Below, one piece after another: positions 33,721-47,099 of a DNA stretch of 64,000 nucleotides. The notes under the pieces were generated by a model, which saw nothing but the letters and a program-made list of their open reading frames with translations, ran no database searches and was not told where the DNA came from. Origin of the DNA: Lepisosteus oculatus (Eukaryota; Chordata; Actinopteri; Semionotiformes; Lepisosteidae). The DNA lies in contig NC_090711.1 of assembly GCF_040954835.1 (NCBI RefSeq), forward strand, positions 3,417,501 to 3,481,500, written 5' to 3'. Position numbers and translations under genes: made by a program. How positions within the stretch are numbered: position 1 is the stretch's first letter; each line of letters opens with the position of its first letter.

Positions 33721-36700
33721 TTTGGCTGACTTTTTAAAGTCACCTGTAAGTAACTGGCAATGGAAGTAACTCATGCATGATTCAGCAATGTACAGATATT
33801 GGAGCCATGAGAAACCCATACTGTTCTATAATAATTCATTCAACATTTCTTTAAAACATCTTTGTACTCTTAACAGAAACAGACTAACAGCTATGAGAAA
33901 CAGTACAAGTACTCTGAATTCCACATTGCAGTCACTGACTATTTTTTATTGATGGTTATGCATGTTAACTGCATCTGTTTTTGTTCCCCCAGAGTTTTCC
34001 AGTTTCAGGATTACAGATGAAACCGCATTGGCAGGTGAGTTTTAAAGCCACCTTCTGCATCTACACTGAGAAATAAGTAACTATACAGTGCACATCCCTT
34101 TTCTTGTGCAAAAGCACAGCAGACTCAGTGCACTATTCATAGATAGTTCTATTTTGGAAACATTATGGAAAAACATCTCTGTAAAAAAAAAAATACCATG
34201 AATTGTGGCTGCAGACTCTTTTTTCCCCAGTAAAGAAGAACCGAAAGCATATATAATTTAAACATTTTGGTCATTAGAATTACTGTAGCTGCAGTTCTCT
34301 CTTTAGATTAAGACTCACCATCATTATGATTGTCATAATCTGTGATGCCACAGCCTTTTCTCTTTAAGGAAAAACATAATTTTTCAATCACAGGCCTTAC
34401 ATTTCTGGAACAGCAATGAACTCTAAAATAAACGATATAAAACCGCAGTGTTTTCTGTAAGGAAAGACTAAACACCAAAGGTCAAGCTCGCTAATTTTCA
34501 AAGACCATTATCAAACAAAGTATCACCTTTCATTCTCTCTCCTTCAGATCCAGCTGAAACAGTTTTTTTTTTAACAGTCACAGAGGAAATGAACACAACA
34601 GTACAACATTTTGCCCAGGTCCTACACAAAACATAGACTCGCTTGATCTCGTAAGTCTGACTTGTGATGAGCATAACCAACCAGCTCCCAATCGGATATC
34701 TGGAACATATCAGGACAAACCCAGCAGAGGTTTTAGCAGTAAAGGAAGACAATGCAAAGCTAAACAAGGATTGGATTTGCATTGACAATACCGGTAAATT
34801 CAATCAGGATCTATCATTCAAATGCATGGGTAGTGCTAATAATGACAACATGAAGGGTCACATTTTGTTAGTGCTAAGGCGAAGCGTAGGGTACTCTGCT
34901 TCTGTCTGTAGTATGTGTGGACTGCTGTCGAGTCGTCTCAGATACCTGTGCAGCAGCACATACTGCACATGCAGAGAGAAGGGAGTTCGAATTTTGCCAT
35001 CTCTCAGCACGGCGAGGTCAGCAGATCGCTGATGGCTGATGTGCTTCATGTGTTTGTACAATTGTTTTCCCATGTAAAAGCAGTTCTGTTCCTTTTTTTT
35101 AAACCATAAAGGACATGCACTGTAACTCACAGACACCTTGCCATGGAAGCCTCAGACGTTTACCAACAGGTGTCCTGTTAATGAAGAGTTTTTAACCTCT
35201 AGAATGATCGCACAGTGTGACCTAAACTAAACAGCAAACGCTGTTCCAATTCAGCGACGTTTTCCTTACTATACTGTACTTACACCTGCAAAGGTACCTT
35301 TTCATGACTTGCAATCAAGCCATGCACTAACGCCTGGTGACGTTCTGTTAAACGTCACGCACAGCATGGAATGCTTATTGCTTTTATTTCCAGTCCGTTT
35401 TCACCAAAATCTTTTCCCTCCTGTCTTGGGGATAAAATAGACGGATCACCGGGCTCTGTTCCGGGACCATGGTCTGTTTCCCCGGCAACGGCGAGACACT
35501 ATAGATCCCAGCATCAGAAATAACCCAGATGCGCTGTCCAATTATTATCATAATGGACATTGATCGTATCCGTTTGTGATTTTGCTGTTGCGTTTTCCCC
35601 CCACAGGTTAGGGAGGCTTCTGTTAGAAACTAAGAGGGGGAAAAAACTCAAAATCCTCAAAAGATCAGATGGAGAAACAACGAGTTGGCTAGTTGGATTT
35701 TCCTCAGTGAGAAATGACTTTTTTTTGTTGTATTCTAGCCGGCGGAATTGAGTTACTATAAAGGTTTCATTGGATTGGATTACCAATTGTGTAAAACCCG
35801 TTTCACTGACAACGCGGAAGATAAAACCAAGATCTCAGACGAAGCGAAGTAACACACGTATTAATCGTATAGAAGACAATGAAACAACCACCCATTTTTA
35901 AACGAGTGACGTGAAACAGGTTCCCCTCTTCGTCCTGTCCATCGCCAGGGCCTCAATCCTACATATGATTACATACACCGATGTGGATCTTGGGGAGGGG
36001 GAGCGAGTCGACTAATTATTCAACGCAACTGAAATCGATTGATGATCACTGGACATCCGTTATTCAATGTAATGTTATCGCCACCGAAATAAACAAAAAT
36101 CATGTTTACAGAATTCCAAAGACATTAGCGCACAAGTAAGACGATTATAAAATATTTGATCATAACCGCTTACTTTTAGAGAACTACGGCCGTCTTAATC
36201 CAGATTGATCTTCTCCTATGACAACGTCCGCAGCCGACACCAGTACCAGACCAAGACCAGGCGTCACTTGGGCACAAACGCTTGTTTTTTTTTTTTTAAT
36301 TTAAAATAATCAGAATACACCAAGGTGAATGCCGTGCGTTTCCCCGTGAAGGTTTTAAAACGAACCTGGATTAAACGGAAGCCGACTCTGAGGCGGGCAG
36401 CTCACCTGAGGATAACCAAGGTGTCACGCTACCACCACAGGCAGGCTGGATCCTGGCGCAGCACCACTGCAGCGTTAGCGGCGGCTACACCACTCTTCAC
36501 GAATGCAATCAGAAAAGCACCACACCATGCCTTTAAACATGCACACAAGCAGCAGACCCCTCAAAAAGTACATTATTATTCGACGTTATCCAATCGCGCA
36601 AAATTCCGGAGGCGCAGTCCTTGATGTGTCCTACAGATGATATTGCACCTCTCCCCTAAGGAAGTTCATCCCAAATAACAGCTGAGGAAAAACACACGGG

Positions 36701-36808
36701 AACGATTTTAAGGCATCTTGACATTTTTTCTTTACCTTTTCAGGGATCCATTTTTTTTTTCCGGACCTCGGCCGGTTTAGTGGCGATTATCCCCCGAAAA
36801 CAACTCAC

Positions 36809-36905
36809 CCGGGCTCCAGCGGTCTTCCAACAGCGCAGCGACGGACGCTGCGGGGTTTGTGGGCGACACCGCCAAACGATCCAGATACAGACAGCTGCGT
36901 AGCTC
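36809..36905 (-). other. Candidate non-coding first exon of SNPH
   Basis: On the minus strand a GC-rich stretch ends in ggagcccgg|gtgagttg, a near-consensus splice donor, with gtttatatcc (TATA-like, at 36926-36935) roughly 30 nt ahead of a plausible start. It is the last promoter-like sequence before RAD21L1 and points toward the SNPH coding exons. The exon start is inferred, and no transcript evidence is available. Confidence 0.4.
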
Positions 36906-36925
36906 CCAAGCCTGGCCTCTTAAAG

Positions 36926-36935
36926 GGATATAAAC
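36926..36935 (-). promoter_or_regulatory. TATA-like element of candidate SNPH promoter
   Basis: gtttatatcc on the minus strand is placed to serve a start near 36900. The surroundings are moderately CpG-rich. Confidence 0.35.
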
Positions 36936-36959
36936 TCGGTTTTGAAAAATGCGCGGAGT

Positions 36960-38755
36960 CATTTAATGACAGGAGAACAGAATCTACCGAGGCCCCCCCA
37001 AGCCCGTGTGTGCCCTTCAGGTGAAGCGGACTTCTCATAGGCGAACAGCCAATGGTGGCCTTGGATCAGGGAATGTGTCGGGAAAGGAACAGGTGGTTCG
37101 GTATCGAAGTACACGGGAATCGCACAAGTGTGGATGCACCTATTCACAAGCTACAGGTGATAACCGTAGTACCTCCCACTGAATCTACATTGTGAACCCG
37201 AGGATTCTTGCTCTTGTTCAATGCGTTGGATAGTGTTAGGCAAGACATAAGCGTGGACACCCGTCATCTCCAACAGTGTTAGTCACTTGTTTGGTGAACC
37301 GCACTTGTTTGACAATGACACCTCAGTTAACTGAATACTCCTTTATTCGATCTAGTAGCAGCTAAAGTTTATTTAGTGAATTAGCTAAAGACACAATGTT
37401 TGACTAGCTCTATAAACACAATATAATTCTACACTTCAAAGTGTCTTCAAAATTCATTTGCTAACAATCGGAACCAACGCTTTCGAAGACACATATTGTA
37501 TGTTATCAATTAACCATCAAAAGATTTTTAAAGAGGTGTAGTTTACTGAATTTCTAACACTGAAAAAGAGAAATACTGGCCAATAGGATCGATTTATTGA
37601 ATTGAGAATTTATTGGGAACAACCATTTTGAAGAGGAAATACACCAGGTAAATTCACAGCTCTATGAGATAAAACAAATCAAGTGCAAATTATATTGGCC
37701 AGTTGTGTGACGGAGACAACACTGCAAGGTGGCCTAAGCAAGGCATCCCAAGTTCCAGCCACTGGAACAAGTCATCTGAAGCAGACCTCTGAATGTCCGC
37801 CTACCAGAGGGAATTCTAACAGTGAATGTCAATTAGTTTTAGCAGTACTTTCTACCATCTGCCTGAGTAAGTGAGCATTACTGCATGTCTGGCTCTGCTG
37901 TTCTGAATGACTTAAAACCTTACAGTATGGGTGTATCTAAACAGGCTAAAAACCGAATACTTTTTAAAAGCAAGAAAGAAACATCAAAGCAGGACAATCA
38001 TTTCCAAATACCCAGGCTGGAACTCGAACTAGGTTTAAGAAGTGCAGTGTTACAAAAATGTCTCCACTGCCAATTCATACTCTTCTACACACATGGTCTA
38101 ATCATAAAAATACCTAAAAACACTAATGACATTGTAGTTTTTATTCCTTTTGAAAAGCAAAAGCAGAGAAAACAGTTCATAAATACACAGCAACAGTGAA
38201 GACGATATACAACGAACAGCAAGACTGCATTTTTAATTTATACATGGAATAAATATGTGACTTTTTAGACTACGATAAGTAAATGAGGCTAAAGATTTAG
38301 AAAGTATTTACAAATCATTATCAATGTTTTGTCTTGAATTCTGAACAAAATCACACATCAAAAGATATCAATAATGTAAAATGTACATTTGTAATTGTAA
38401 TTATCAGCAATTATGCAGAACATTTTAACAATGAAAGTGTATATATCTGTATATACAGTATATATACACAAGTTTAAAAGTATCTGGCTATACCATTACA
38501 AACCTTGGATATTTAAACACTTCTGACTTAACTGATCCACAATGTACAAAAAAACAGTCTTAAGAAAATGTGAATTAATAGCACATTCCTCAGAAGTGCT
38601 GCCGTGAAAAACAATATTGCTGTTGTAAGATTTAATCCAAGTATTTGAAATTAATATAACTAGTTTTAGTTTCCACAAGGTATAAAAATATCTGTAAGAA
38701 TCATTAATACCTCACTGTGTAAGCAGAACATAGTACTCTTACTTTAACTTTAAAA
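36960..38755. other. AT-rich spacer and RAD21L1 3' flank
   Basis: No exon or recognisable repeat was seen. Minus-strand AATAAA signals (TTTATT on +) at 38140-38145, 37609-37614 and 37593-37598 are candidates for the RAD21L1 3' end. A near-palindromic AT stretch centred on ctgtatatacag lies at 38437-38469. Confidence 0.5.
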
Positions 38756-41700
38756 CTACAACTTATTAAACATTATTCCAGGTTTTACAATGATTTCATC
38801 ATAAGGTTTGCTCTGATAGAGCTCAACAGCATTGTGCTTCTTTAACACCAGAAAGCAAAAGAACATTGTAGCAACCCGTTTACGATTTTCATTTTTAAAA
38901 AGACTCTGTAAACTGAATGATGTATTTCCTGCGTAGCTCTGTTTCTGTGGAAAAAAAATTAAATGAGATTAAAGTATTTCCTGAGGTCTGAAATAAATAT
39001 GAATTAATTTACAGTAAAAATATACTCTGCATTGAATATCTAAAGTTTTACATACCTGTATGATTTCTGAACAAAACTCATTTATCAGTTTTGAGATTCT
39101 TAAATTAAATGGAAACGTACTTAAAAATATTTTATAAGTAAAACTGTCAGCAATAACAAGGAAGAATTACTGTTTACTTTAAAATTGGAGAATGCATCTT
39201 AAAGAAACATCAGAATGTGGCTAGTATTTATAGACTTAAAAAAGTATAAAGTATTATTTAGAACCCGAAACTAACACGTTTTTGCAAGGATACATAATTT
39301 AAACCCACAGCGGAATTTTAGAGAATAACATACATAGGCTTGTTGTTCTATTCTTTTTCATAAATGTTTTGCTTTATAAATAAATCACATAACAAAACTA
39401 AGTTTAAAAATAACAAAACAGATTTATGTTGTGGAAGTATCACTGAGTCTTTGAGCACTTAGAACTTTTTTTTAACTGTGTATTGATCTACAAGTCTTCA
39501 TAATAGATTTTTCAGCACTTTCTCAGATAAATATATGTGCCTCAGTCATAGACTTTATACTCCCCCTAGTGTCAGTTACAAGTTTAACAAAATACAGAAA
39601 ACGTGAAGTGTGTGTGTACAGTACCAGGTACATATGTATGAAAATCTGCATGTCACCGTTTCTAAATTACTTTAAAACATTTTTGTGACAGATCCTATTC
39701 TAGGCTGTCCCACGGATCTGCACATACAAACATTTCACAGTGACAGTCAAAGTAAGTATAGGAGGCTTTATTACTGGGTTTTCCATGGCTTTAGTAAAAA
39801 GACTGGTAAAAAACAACCACCACTGGATACCCAAACAAATCCTGATGAATCCCGTGTGAGATTGTGCATTTCTACCCATCCCCAATAATCTAACTCACAT
39901 CCAACTTTGCTGTAACAATAAAAGGGGACTTTATCAGCCTCTATTGGTAGGCCAGCTGCAATTGCAGACTTTTGCTAAACAGACTTGCCATAATTCTACT
40001 TAATAATAATTAAATAATAGAAATACATTTTTGAACAATTACAATAAACAAGATGTAGTGAAGAACTATACTGACACGATTAATACCATGTGCAGTCTCA
40101 AAAATAAAAAAGTTAAAATACAGTCAAAACAATCTGAAACTAGTCTTCACTGGTGTGGTGTACACTCTGCTGTGAAGATAATGCTAAGACAATGCCAAAA
40201 CACTATTTCTTATTTAAATCGTTTTATTTCTGAACATGTTCTAATCACACTTCATAACAGATAATTATTTTGGTGATAAAATAAACATACAATCTCCTAT
40301 ACAGCTTAGTGAAACTAAAACTCAAAAGATAAATTCAATATTTTTCTACCTAACATTTCTTAGTGTTATACTCATGATTAATCACTCTTTGATGACTTAA
40401 ACAAAATATTTAAGCTATATGTGTAGTTCTTTACTTACTCTTAAAGTCTGCAACAGATACTGAACCCTCTTATTTATCCTTCTGTCTTCTGAATCTTCAC
40501 AATCCTGTAAGGTTTCTTCCTATTTTTTTTAAAGAATCAAAAACTGTTGTTTTATTATTATTTTAAATACTATCGTAGTTGTAGTTCTACTTCCAAATAA
40601 TGTCAATTTAACATACTTAGGATGCTGCAAACTGCGGTTTGTGAATGCATACTAGACCAAATAACTTAGATTCTTATTATAAGTTGCTGTATGACAGCAA
40701 ACCATATTATTTATTTAATCTCTTCAAAATATAACTCAAAATATTATATATTTTGTAACCATCTGCAATTAGAGAATTACAAGGACTACAAAAAATAGAT
40801 CCAAAGCACTGAATTACCTGGACAGACTGCGTCTGAGTCTGTGATATTTCTGCTTGTATCTCTGCTGATGGATGAACAAACAATGAATCCTCTGAAGGCA
40901 TTCCTGCAAATGTCTCTCCAACACCTTCTTCCTGTGTAGAGCAAAGTGCTTCCTTTTAATCAAGACCTACATTCACAGTGCATCCAAACTGTGTATATTC
41001 AAAACTGATTATCACTACTATTTCTTTCCTCAAGTTTTATTATATTCAGAACTTGATTGACTTTTCAGCGTTTAATTAAAGGTACAAACATTATGACAAT
41101 GCTTTTTATGTTGTACAGTAGTTTGTATACAGTATGTCTTTGTATAGCCACTCATTATGCTGCACATTATAAAAGGCACAATATTTGGTCACATTGACAA
41201 GACCAGATAAGACAAAATTAAAATGGAAAAAGACAATGTTACATTTTCCCTGTTCCAAACAAGACTGCTCTCGTTATTTGTTGACAACAGCGGTGTGTGA
41301 TCAATGCTCCTCCTTGTTGAGTCTTGAGCCACTGAGGTCTGTAGAATACTTGGATCTTCAATCATGTGCATGAGTGTTTCACAGTCTCCTATAAAGACAA
41401 AGAAAACATTTCCATTACAAAAACCAAACATTAAGTTATAGGTACATTACAGCATTTCGTAAACACGAATCATAATTAAAAAAGGCAACTTTAACTTATG
41501 GACGTGTACAAAAAGGGTCATTTGTACAGTACCGTTTGCATTCTAGTAATCACATATCATCGTTGTTGAATGTTATGTCATGACAGACTGACCTGTACCA
41601 TCCATCTGCAGGTTCCTGAGCTCTTCCTTTTCATGCTCTTCGAAATTTGTATTCCTCTTCAAACCACCACGTATGAGGTCTTTTGGAAAAAGCTGGTGAA

Positions 41701-44700
41701 GTATAGTCAAAGTTGCTTTAATCGTCATTTGCTGTCACACTTCATGTTAGTACACACAACTATGGCAATGTTAGTACTGTACCTTCTGGACAGATCTCAT
41801 TAGTTTTCCTAATCTAAGCAAGGATGGGCTTGGTCAATGCCCCAGCAGGGTGACCAGACAAAGTGCTATAGGAGGTGGTATCCTTGGGATGGGATGTTAT
41901 ATTAAAATCCTGTTTGTTCATTACCACTAATTTAATAGCTGAAGCAAACTGCCCTGTTTGACCTCCTGTATAGTGGGGCTTTATATATATATAAAATCTA
42001 TATAAATGCAATTATCATTTATAATTAAACCAAAGTGTTGAAGTATAATTAAAATCAAAAGATTCACCTCCTGTTTTAGATACTCCTCCTGTATAAAAGA
42101 TAATTATATTCAAGCAAAAATGATATACAGAAAATAGAGTAATACAGAAGAAAATACCAAAATTGCTATTTCTCATTTTAGTATTTTTATAAAAGCCCCT
42201 AAAAACTGATTAATTGTAGTGTAAAACCAATTAAACATCACCAATGTGTTTCTAATAATACATATGTTACAGACAAAAAGGTATTAAACATATTTTCAAG
42301 GGTTTAAAAAAAATCATCAGGATTTACTATTGTTGATCAGTTTTAAAAGATTGAAATTACTGTATTTATGGGATCCGGAGGCTGTATTACCTCAAATAAC
42401 TGACTGTTTATGAAAGTAAAGCAGGATCGACGAAAGAGCTTGTCCACTCCTCCGTTCTCTTTCCAGCTCATCAGCTTTTTCAGTGGCGGTGCCGAACTGA
42501 ACGTGGTGACGATATCGGAGTAGCCTGCAATCTGTTCCCGAATGACGCCGTTTGAAAGCTCCTTATCTTGGTCCACAACAAGCTTCCTCTTTCTCTTTCG
42601 TTTCTTCGAGTCAGAAGAAGCTGAGGGTTTGATTTCAACAGTTAAGTTTCTAAAACTGTCAAGCAGAGAAAGTATTTTTAATGATAGGTAGGTGATAAAA
42701 CTGATAGTTACCTGAGCTATTTTAAGATGTTCAATGGTGATATAAGAATGGGTAATTTATAGAAAAGCTATGATGCAAATTTACTATGGTCAATTAACAC
42801 AACGTGTAAAGCTAATTACACACACCTCCATCACATAATTTTAATTAGGTACAAAAGAACCATCTAAAAGTATAAATGTACCTGCATGCAGCTTAAAAAC
42901 AGGTAACCTCCTTTTTAATATTAGAATTGTATGTCTTTTTCCTTTGCTTAATTAAGTTAAAACAGAAGTGCCTACACTGTTAAATCCTCATAAAGATCCT
43001 TTGTGAACCAAAATGTTTACTATTGCATTTAAATTCTATGCAATAGTAAAAATATATTTTGAGCAAGTAATACAAATGTGCAGGTTACTTTGTACCATCC
43101 ATATACTGATGCATTTATCAATGTAGATTATCAAGGATGGTTCTAAATATTCACCACTTTCTGCAATGGGTTCCAACGCAAAGCCTTGATCCTCATCTTC
43201 CAACAGAACTGTTTCTTTTACTGCTGAAGTCTCCTCAACATGCTCCTGAATTTGTATGTCTACAAAAATTGAACACAATCACACTTCAAAACAACCCTAC
43301 ACATTTTACCAAGTTCTAATTATATGTCCATTGAAAATATATTTAGACTATTTCACTACAGTGGAAAAAGAAGAATTTTCATCACCTACAAATAATCTGT
43401 AAAGAAATAAACCTGGTTGAGTAAAATTTATCAGTCCTAAAGAAATGTATGTGGTAATTTAAACTACATAAAACAAGTTTAAATATTTATATTCAGAAAT
43501 TAAATCTCAAATTATATCAATAATATATCAATACCATTTATCCTGATGCTAATTTGTGAAAACATTCAATATATTTGTGACACTTTCTTGTCAGGCAATG
43601 GATCAGAAAATTAAAATAACATTTAAGTCTGTTTTATCACATAAACCTTATTTATATTGAATTACAAAATGCCACTAGTGAGCTGTAAATGCGAAATTTG
43701 CTCTACGAACATGTTTTATTAAGTGCTAGCAACAGTAAAACATACCATTGTTGTTGATGTCCGACGATGACATAGTTTTTTCCTCGTTCTCATTGAAAAG
43801 TTGTTTCTGCATAGTATCTTCATCATTTAAAACAAGGTCTGAAATTGAAAACATTAAAAGTCTAAAAATACTTCACATCCAATCAGCTGCATACACCACC
43901 CTTTGTATCATAGCTTATAATACCTTTAATTGTTTTGTAGTACTGTTACTGGTGTTGTTTATGCAGAAAGCAATGTGTGGTAGCTTTCCTCCATTACAAA
44001 ACCTACTGTACTTAGGTACCTGGTAACTAAAACCACTATCTGCAATTAAACAAAAGTACAGTACTAAATAAATTATACAAGAGGTATGAGTACACTACCA
44101 AATACAGGCATTTTTTCTTATATACAATAAGGGAAGCAACGGTGTCCATTTCAGAGAAGGGGAGTAAACAGGCAGTTTTAAAAAACGCATACTGAAAATA
44201 TCAAAACCACTTTCTTCATCTCCAAACCCATCTGCTGTGAGTCTGTCTGCCAGGCTTTCAAAGCTGGGCAGGATGGAATCATCTGTGTTGATCTGCACGC
44301 CATTATCGAACAGGTCATGCTGTCTCGAGTGAATCTCAACTCCTGCCGAGCACATTAAAATAAACCCAATTATCTTAAGATTCAATTGTACATGCTAAAA
44401 GCTTATACATCGCTTTACCTGAAGTAATGAAAGTTATATAACTCAGGCACTGGCACTGACTGCTTTTCTCTTCTAGTTAACGGTGAAATCTAAAAAAAAA
44501 ACTTCCAGATTTAATTTTTTACCTATGATGTGTGAAATAATAGCTGTCAGTACTTCAGCTCAAAGAATCATAAAGCTGTACTAGCTGTTCTAAGTACAGA
44601 GCACGTCACGAGACACTCATCCCTAGAGTTCTAAAGATCACAAAGCCATTCGTACCAAAGTTGTCGTCCAGAAGAAAGTTATTCCCATAATCTTCTCGAA

Positions 44701-46255
44701 GTGTGATGTCTTCATTCCGGCACTGGTTCAGAGTGAAATGTTCAGTGACTTCAATGGTGCTGAAGAGGTATAAAGAGGTAGCTTCAAGGAAGAAACCCTG
44801 AAAAAAACCTTTCTATAAAAACTGCAAACACAAAGGGTTTCATATACGTTTTGATATCATGTTCTCCAAAGTGGACACTGCCTGTAGATTACCCGTCTGC
44901 CGATTAATGGGTGCAGCTAAATGAAGGTACAGTTTGGGTAGTGAAGATGCAGTTTGGAGTGCAGAAGTAAAGTCTAAGCATTTGACATGTTTTGCACAAT
45001 GACACTGAAGGAGATGCAGTTGATGAACAGTACTTGACAGCAGGCAGCTGAGACTCAAAGTCATGGAAGTTCTCAGCCAAGGTGATTGCTTTATATGTAG
45101 CTTCAGCATTCTCAATGGGGAGATCCGTTAGGTCTGCAACACAAATATTCATAAAAATCAAAGTTTGTGCAATCATTTGTTCTAATTACAATTTGTAAGA
45201 TAGGAATTCTAATAATATTAACTGACATTTTAAGAGATTTTAATACTTCATAGAGCTCATGAACAAAACTGCGTTCAATTCATTAGCTCTGTATTGCATA
45301 ACATAAACTAGGTTTTAGTTTTAGCTAAATATACATGCACATCCAAAAACCAACAGCCTCAGAAGATTACAAATAATTATTACACCGTGTTAATTATTTA
45401 TAGGTTTTGCTAGTGATGCATCTACATAGAAACAAAGGAACTGATTACCTGGACGAAAGGCCACTCTAATTTTAACAACAGCCTCATTGCAATCCGCAAG
45501 AAGATATTTTGCTTTCTTTGAATAGATTCTCACTACTCCGAGCAGTAAATGTCCCGATGTTCTCAGAGCAATTTTAACCTGGGTGCAAGGAAAAAACAAG
45601 TAAACATGTTTACAAATGAACAGGTTAAAGGTTCATTCCACGCTGAATGGTAACGAAAAGAAACCCAATCTTTACAGCTGTGGAGCCTTCTTCAGGTGTG
45701 AAGCAGAGAGGGAAAGCAGCAAATAAATTACGCATAAGGGAACAAAAGACAGAGTGGGTAAGAAGGTGTGAAGATCAGGGGGGAAGTGGGCATAAAGCAG
45801 ATGAGAATGAGTGTCCAAACTAAGGGATAACAGGAGGAGAGGTGTGGAAAGCAAAAACTGAACATAAATTGACTAGATTAAGAAGGAGATGAGTCTGTTT
45901 GAGAGAAGGGGAAAAGTGTGATCCAAGTTTAAGGATTTTGGTTTTTGAATGTCATTTTCCAATAGGAGTTCCAAAACCCCTGTGTGAGAGTAAAGACAGA
46001 GAGATCAGAAAGACTGAACATATTTTCCAATGCTTTCATCATTTATTCACAATGTTTGCAAGTACCCTTTCCCTTTTTTCTTGCTTAAGTACTGTTTTCT
46101 TGAATGCTTACCTTTGGTGAAAGTATGTCTTTAACAGTGTCTTCTAAATTGCACTCATACACGTGAGCTTTAGTTATCTTCTTTTCCCAGTGAGCTGCAA
46201 GCCATATTTTAGCCAGTGGCCCACGCTTGCACATGAATAGCTGTGTATAAAACAT
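38756..46255 (-). CDS. rad21l1: RAD21-like protein 1, meiotic cohesin kleisin
   Basis: Thirteen coding exons on the minus strand: 46255-46112 (ATG 46255-46253), 45578-45449, 45133-45034, 44759-44656, 44342-44193, 43838-43746, 43259-43155, 42620-42391, 41692-41593, 41388-41243, 40931-40818, 40519-40439, 38944-38756 (stop TAG). Every junction keeps frame, giving 561 aa; human RAD21L1 is 556 aa. The N-terminal kleisin domain starts [17 protein letters not shown] and continues [19 protein letters not shown]. The central segment has D-G-F-G-D-E-E and [14 protein letters not shown]. The C-terminal winged helix (about 480-561) includes F-L-V-L-K-K and P-Y-D-E-I-I. The family bridges SMC1 and SMC3 in germ-cell cohesin, where it acts in meiotic axis formation and homolog synapsis. 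The acceptor of the 42620 exon is weak, and D-S-T-R in the 41388 exon is the only obvious (D/E)xxR separase-like motif in the central region. The distinction from RAD21 rests on length and synteny. Confidence 0.95.
42068..42088 (-). other. Candidate 21-nt microexon in RAD21L1
   Basis: Between the exons at 42391 and 41692 a phase-0 segment is flanked by ttatacag and gtgaatc and would encode E-E-Y-L-K-Q-E without a frame change. Alignment to RAD21 suggests the two neighbouring exons join directly, so it may be alternative or chance. Confidence 0.25.
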
Positions 46256-46290
46256 CCTGAACAGTCTTTTCTCAAAACAGCGACAATCTA
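46256..46290 (-). other. rad21l1: RAD21L1 5'UTR part of first coding exon
   Basis: The minus strand has the acceptor attttatctctcag just upstream of 46290, leaving 35 nt of untranslated sequence before the ATG at 46255. Confidence 0.55.
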
Positions 46291-46764
46291 CTGAGAGATA
46301 AAATTAACAGAAGTCCATTAGTGAGTAGTGCAGTTATGTCTAGCCAAAATAACTACCAAAATAATGCATAGTGTATTGCTCCACTGGACAAATCAATAAT
46401 CTTTTAAAACTGTTTTATTAACTTCTTAAATGCTATGCTTTGAATTTAAAAGCAAAGCAGTTTGAGCATCTGCAAAACACTTAGCTTAAGGTGTTTGTAT
46501 CAGTTAGATTTTTGTAGCATTTATCATTTCACATTGAAAATGATGTGTCAACACTACAAAGCTCAGTAACGCTTCAGTTTATTAAGCACATTTTTATTTG
46601 TACTTAATAAACTGAGAAGAGGTTTCAAAATAAATAGAATGAAGAGTTCTTATTTCTTGCAATGGATCTTTTCATAGGTGATTTTATAATGGTCCAATCG
46701 GTTACCTAGCCCTAACGCACCACACCGCTTTCTAAAACCATGCCAGCTTGAAAATCAATTAGCA

Positions 46765-46865
46765 GAATTAGCCTGTGATTGAGAACTCGACTGCAGAGCA
46801 AACCCAGAAGATACTGGGGTCCCCAGGGAACCAGGACTGAGAACCACTGATTTAGTATCTCAGCT
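46765..46865 (-). repeat. Interspersed repeat, 'cctggtccaggaggg' family
   Basis: The minus strand reads cagtggttctcagtcctggt and tccctggggaccccagtatc, a good match to the family start, in the RAD21L1 5' intron. Confidence 0.55.
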
Positions 46866-47099
46866 GTAAAGGTTAAGGACCTGTTGAGGGGACATTCAGA
46901 CCCGCTACAGACTGAACTCGCAATGATTTCTGACCGGATTGGTCCTCTCATTAGTGCTCGCAGGTAAATGACCTGAAATTGATTAATCACCGTCGCTTTC
47001 AACACTGTCTAATATTGGAGAGGGGGGGGGAGATTACAAAATAAACACGTTGAGGACATTTAAAAAAAATTGGCATTAGGCGGTAGCTGGTAGTCTGAT

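Larger units (their letters stand above)
26857..36808 (-). other. Upstream SNPH region or first intron, repeat-rich
   Basis: No coding exon was found. The stretch contains a perfect 16-bp hairpin at 27547-27582, copies of the 'cctggtccaggaggg' repeat (about 27920 and 33510), a GC-rich patch at about 28600-28870, a (GTCTGC)4 repeat near 29240, and two SINEs meeting tail to tail at 31441-32290. If the candidate first exon at 36809 is right, this is one intron of about 10 kb. Confidence 0.5.
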
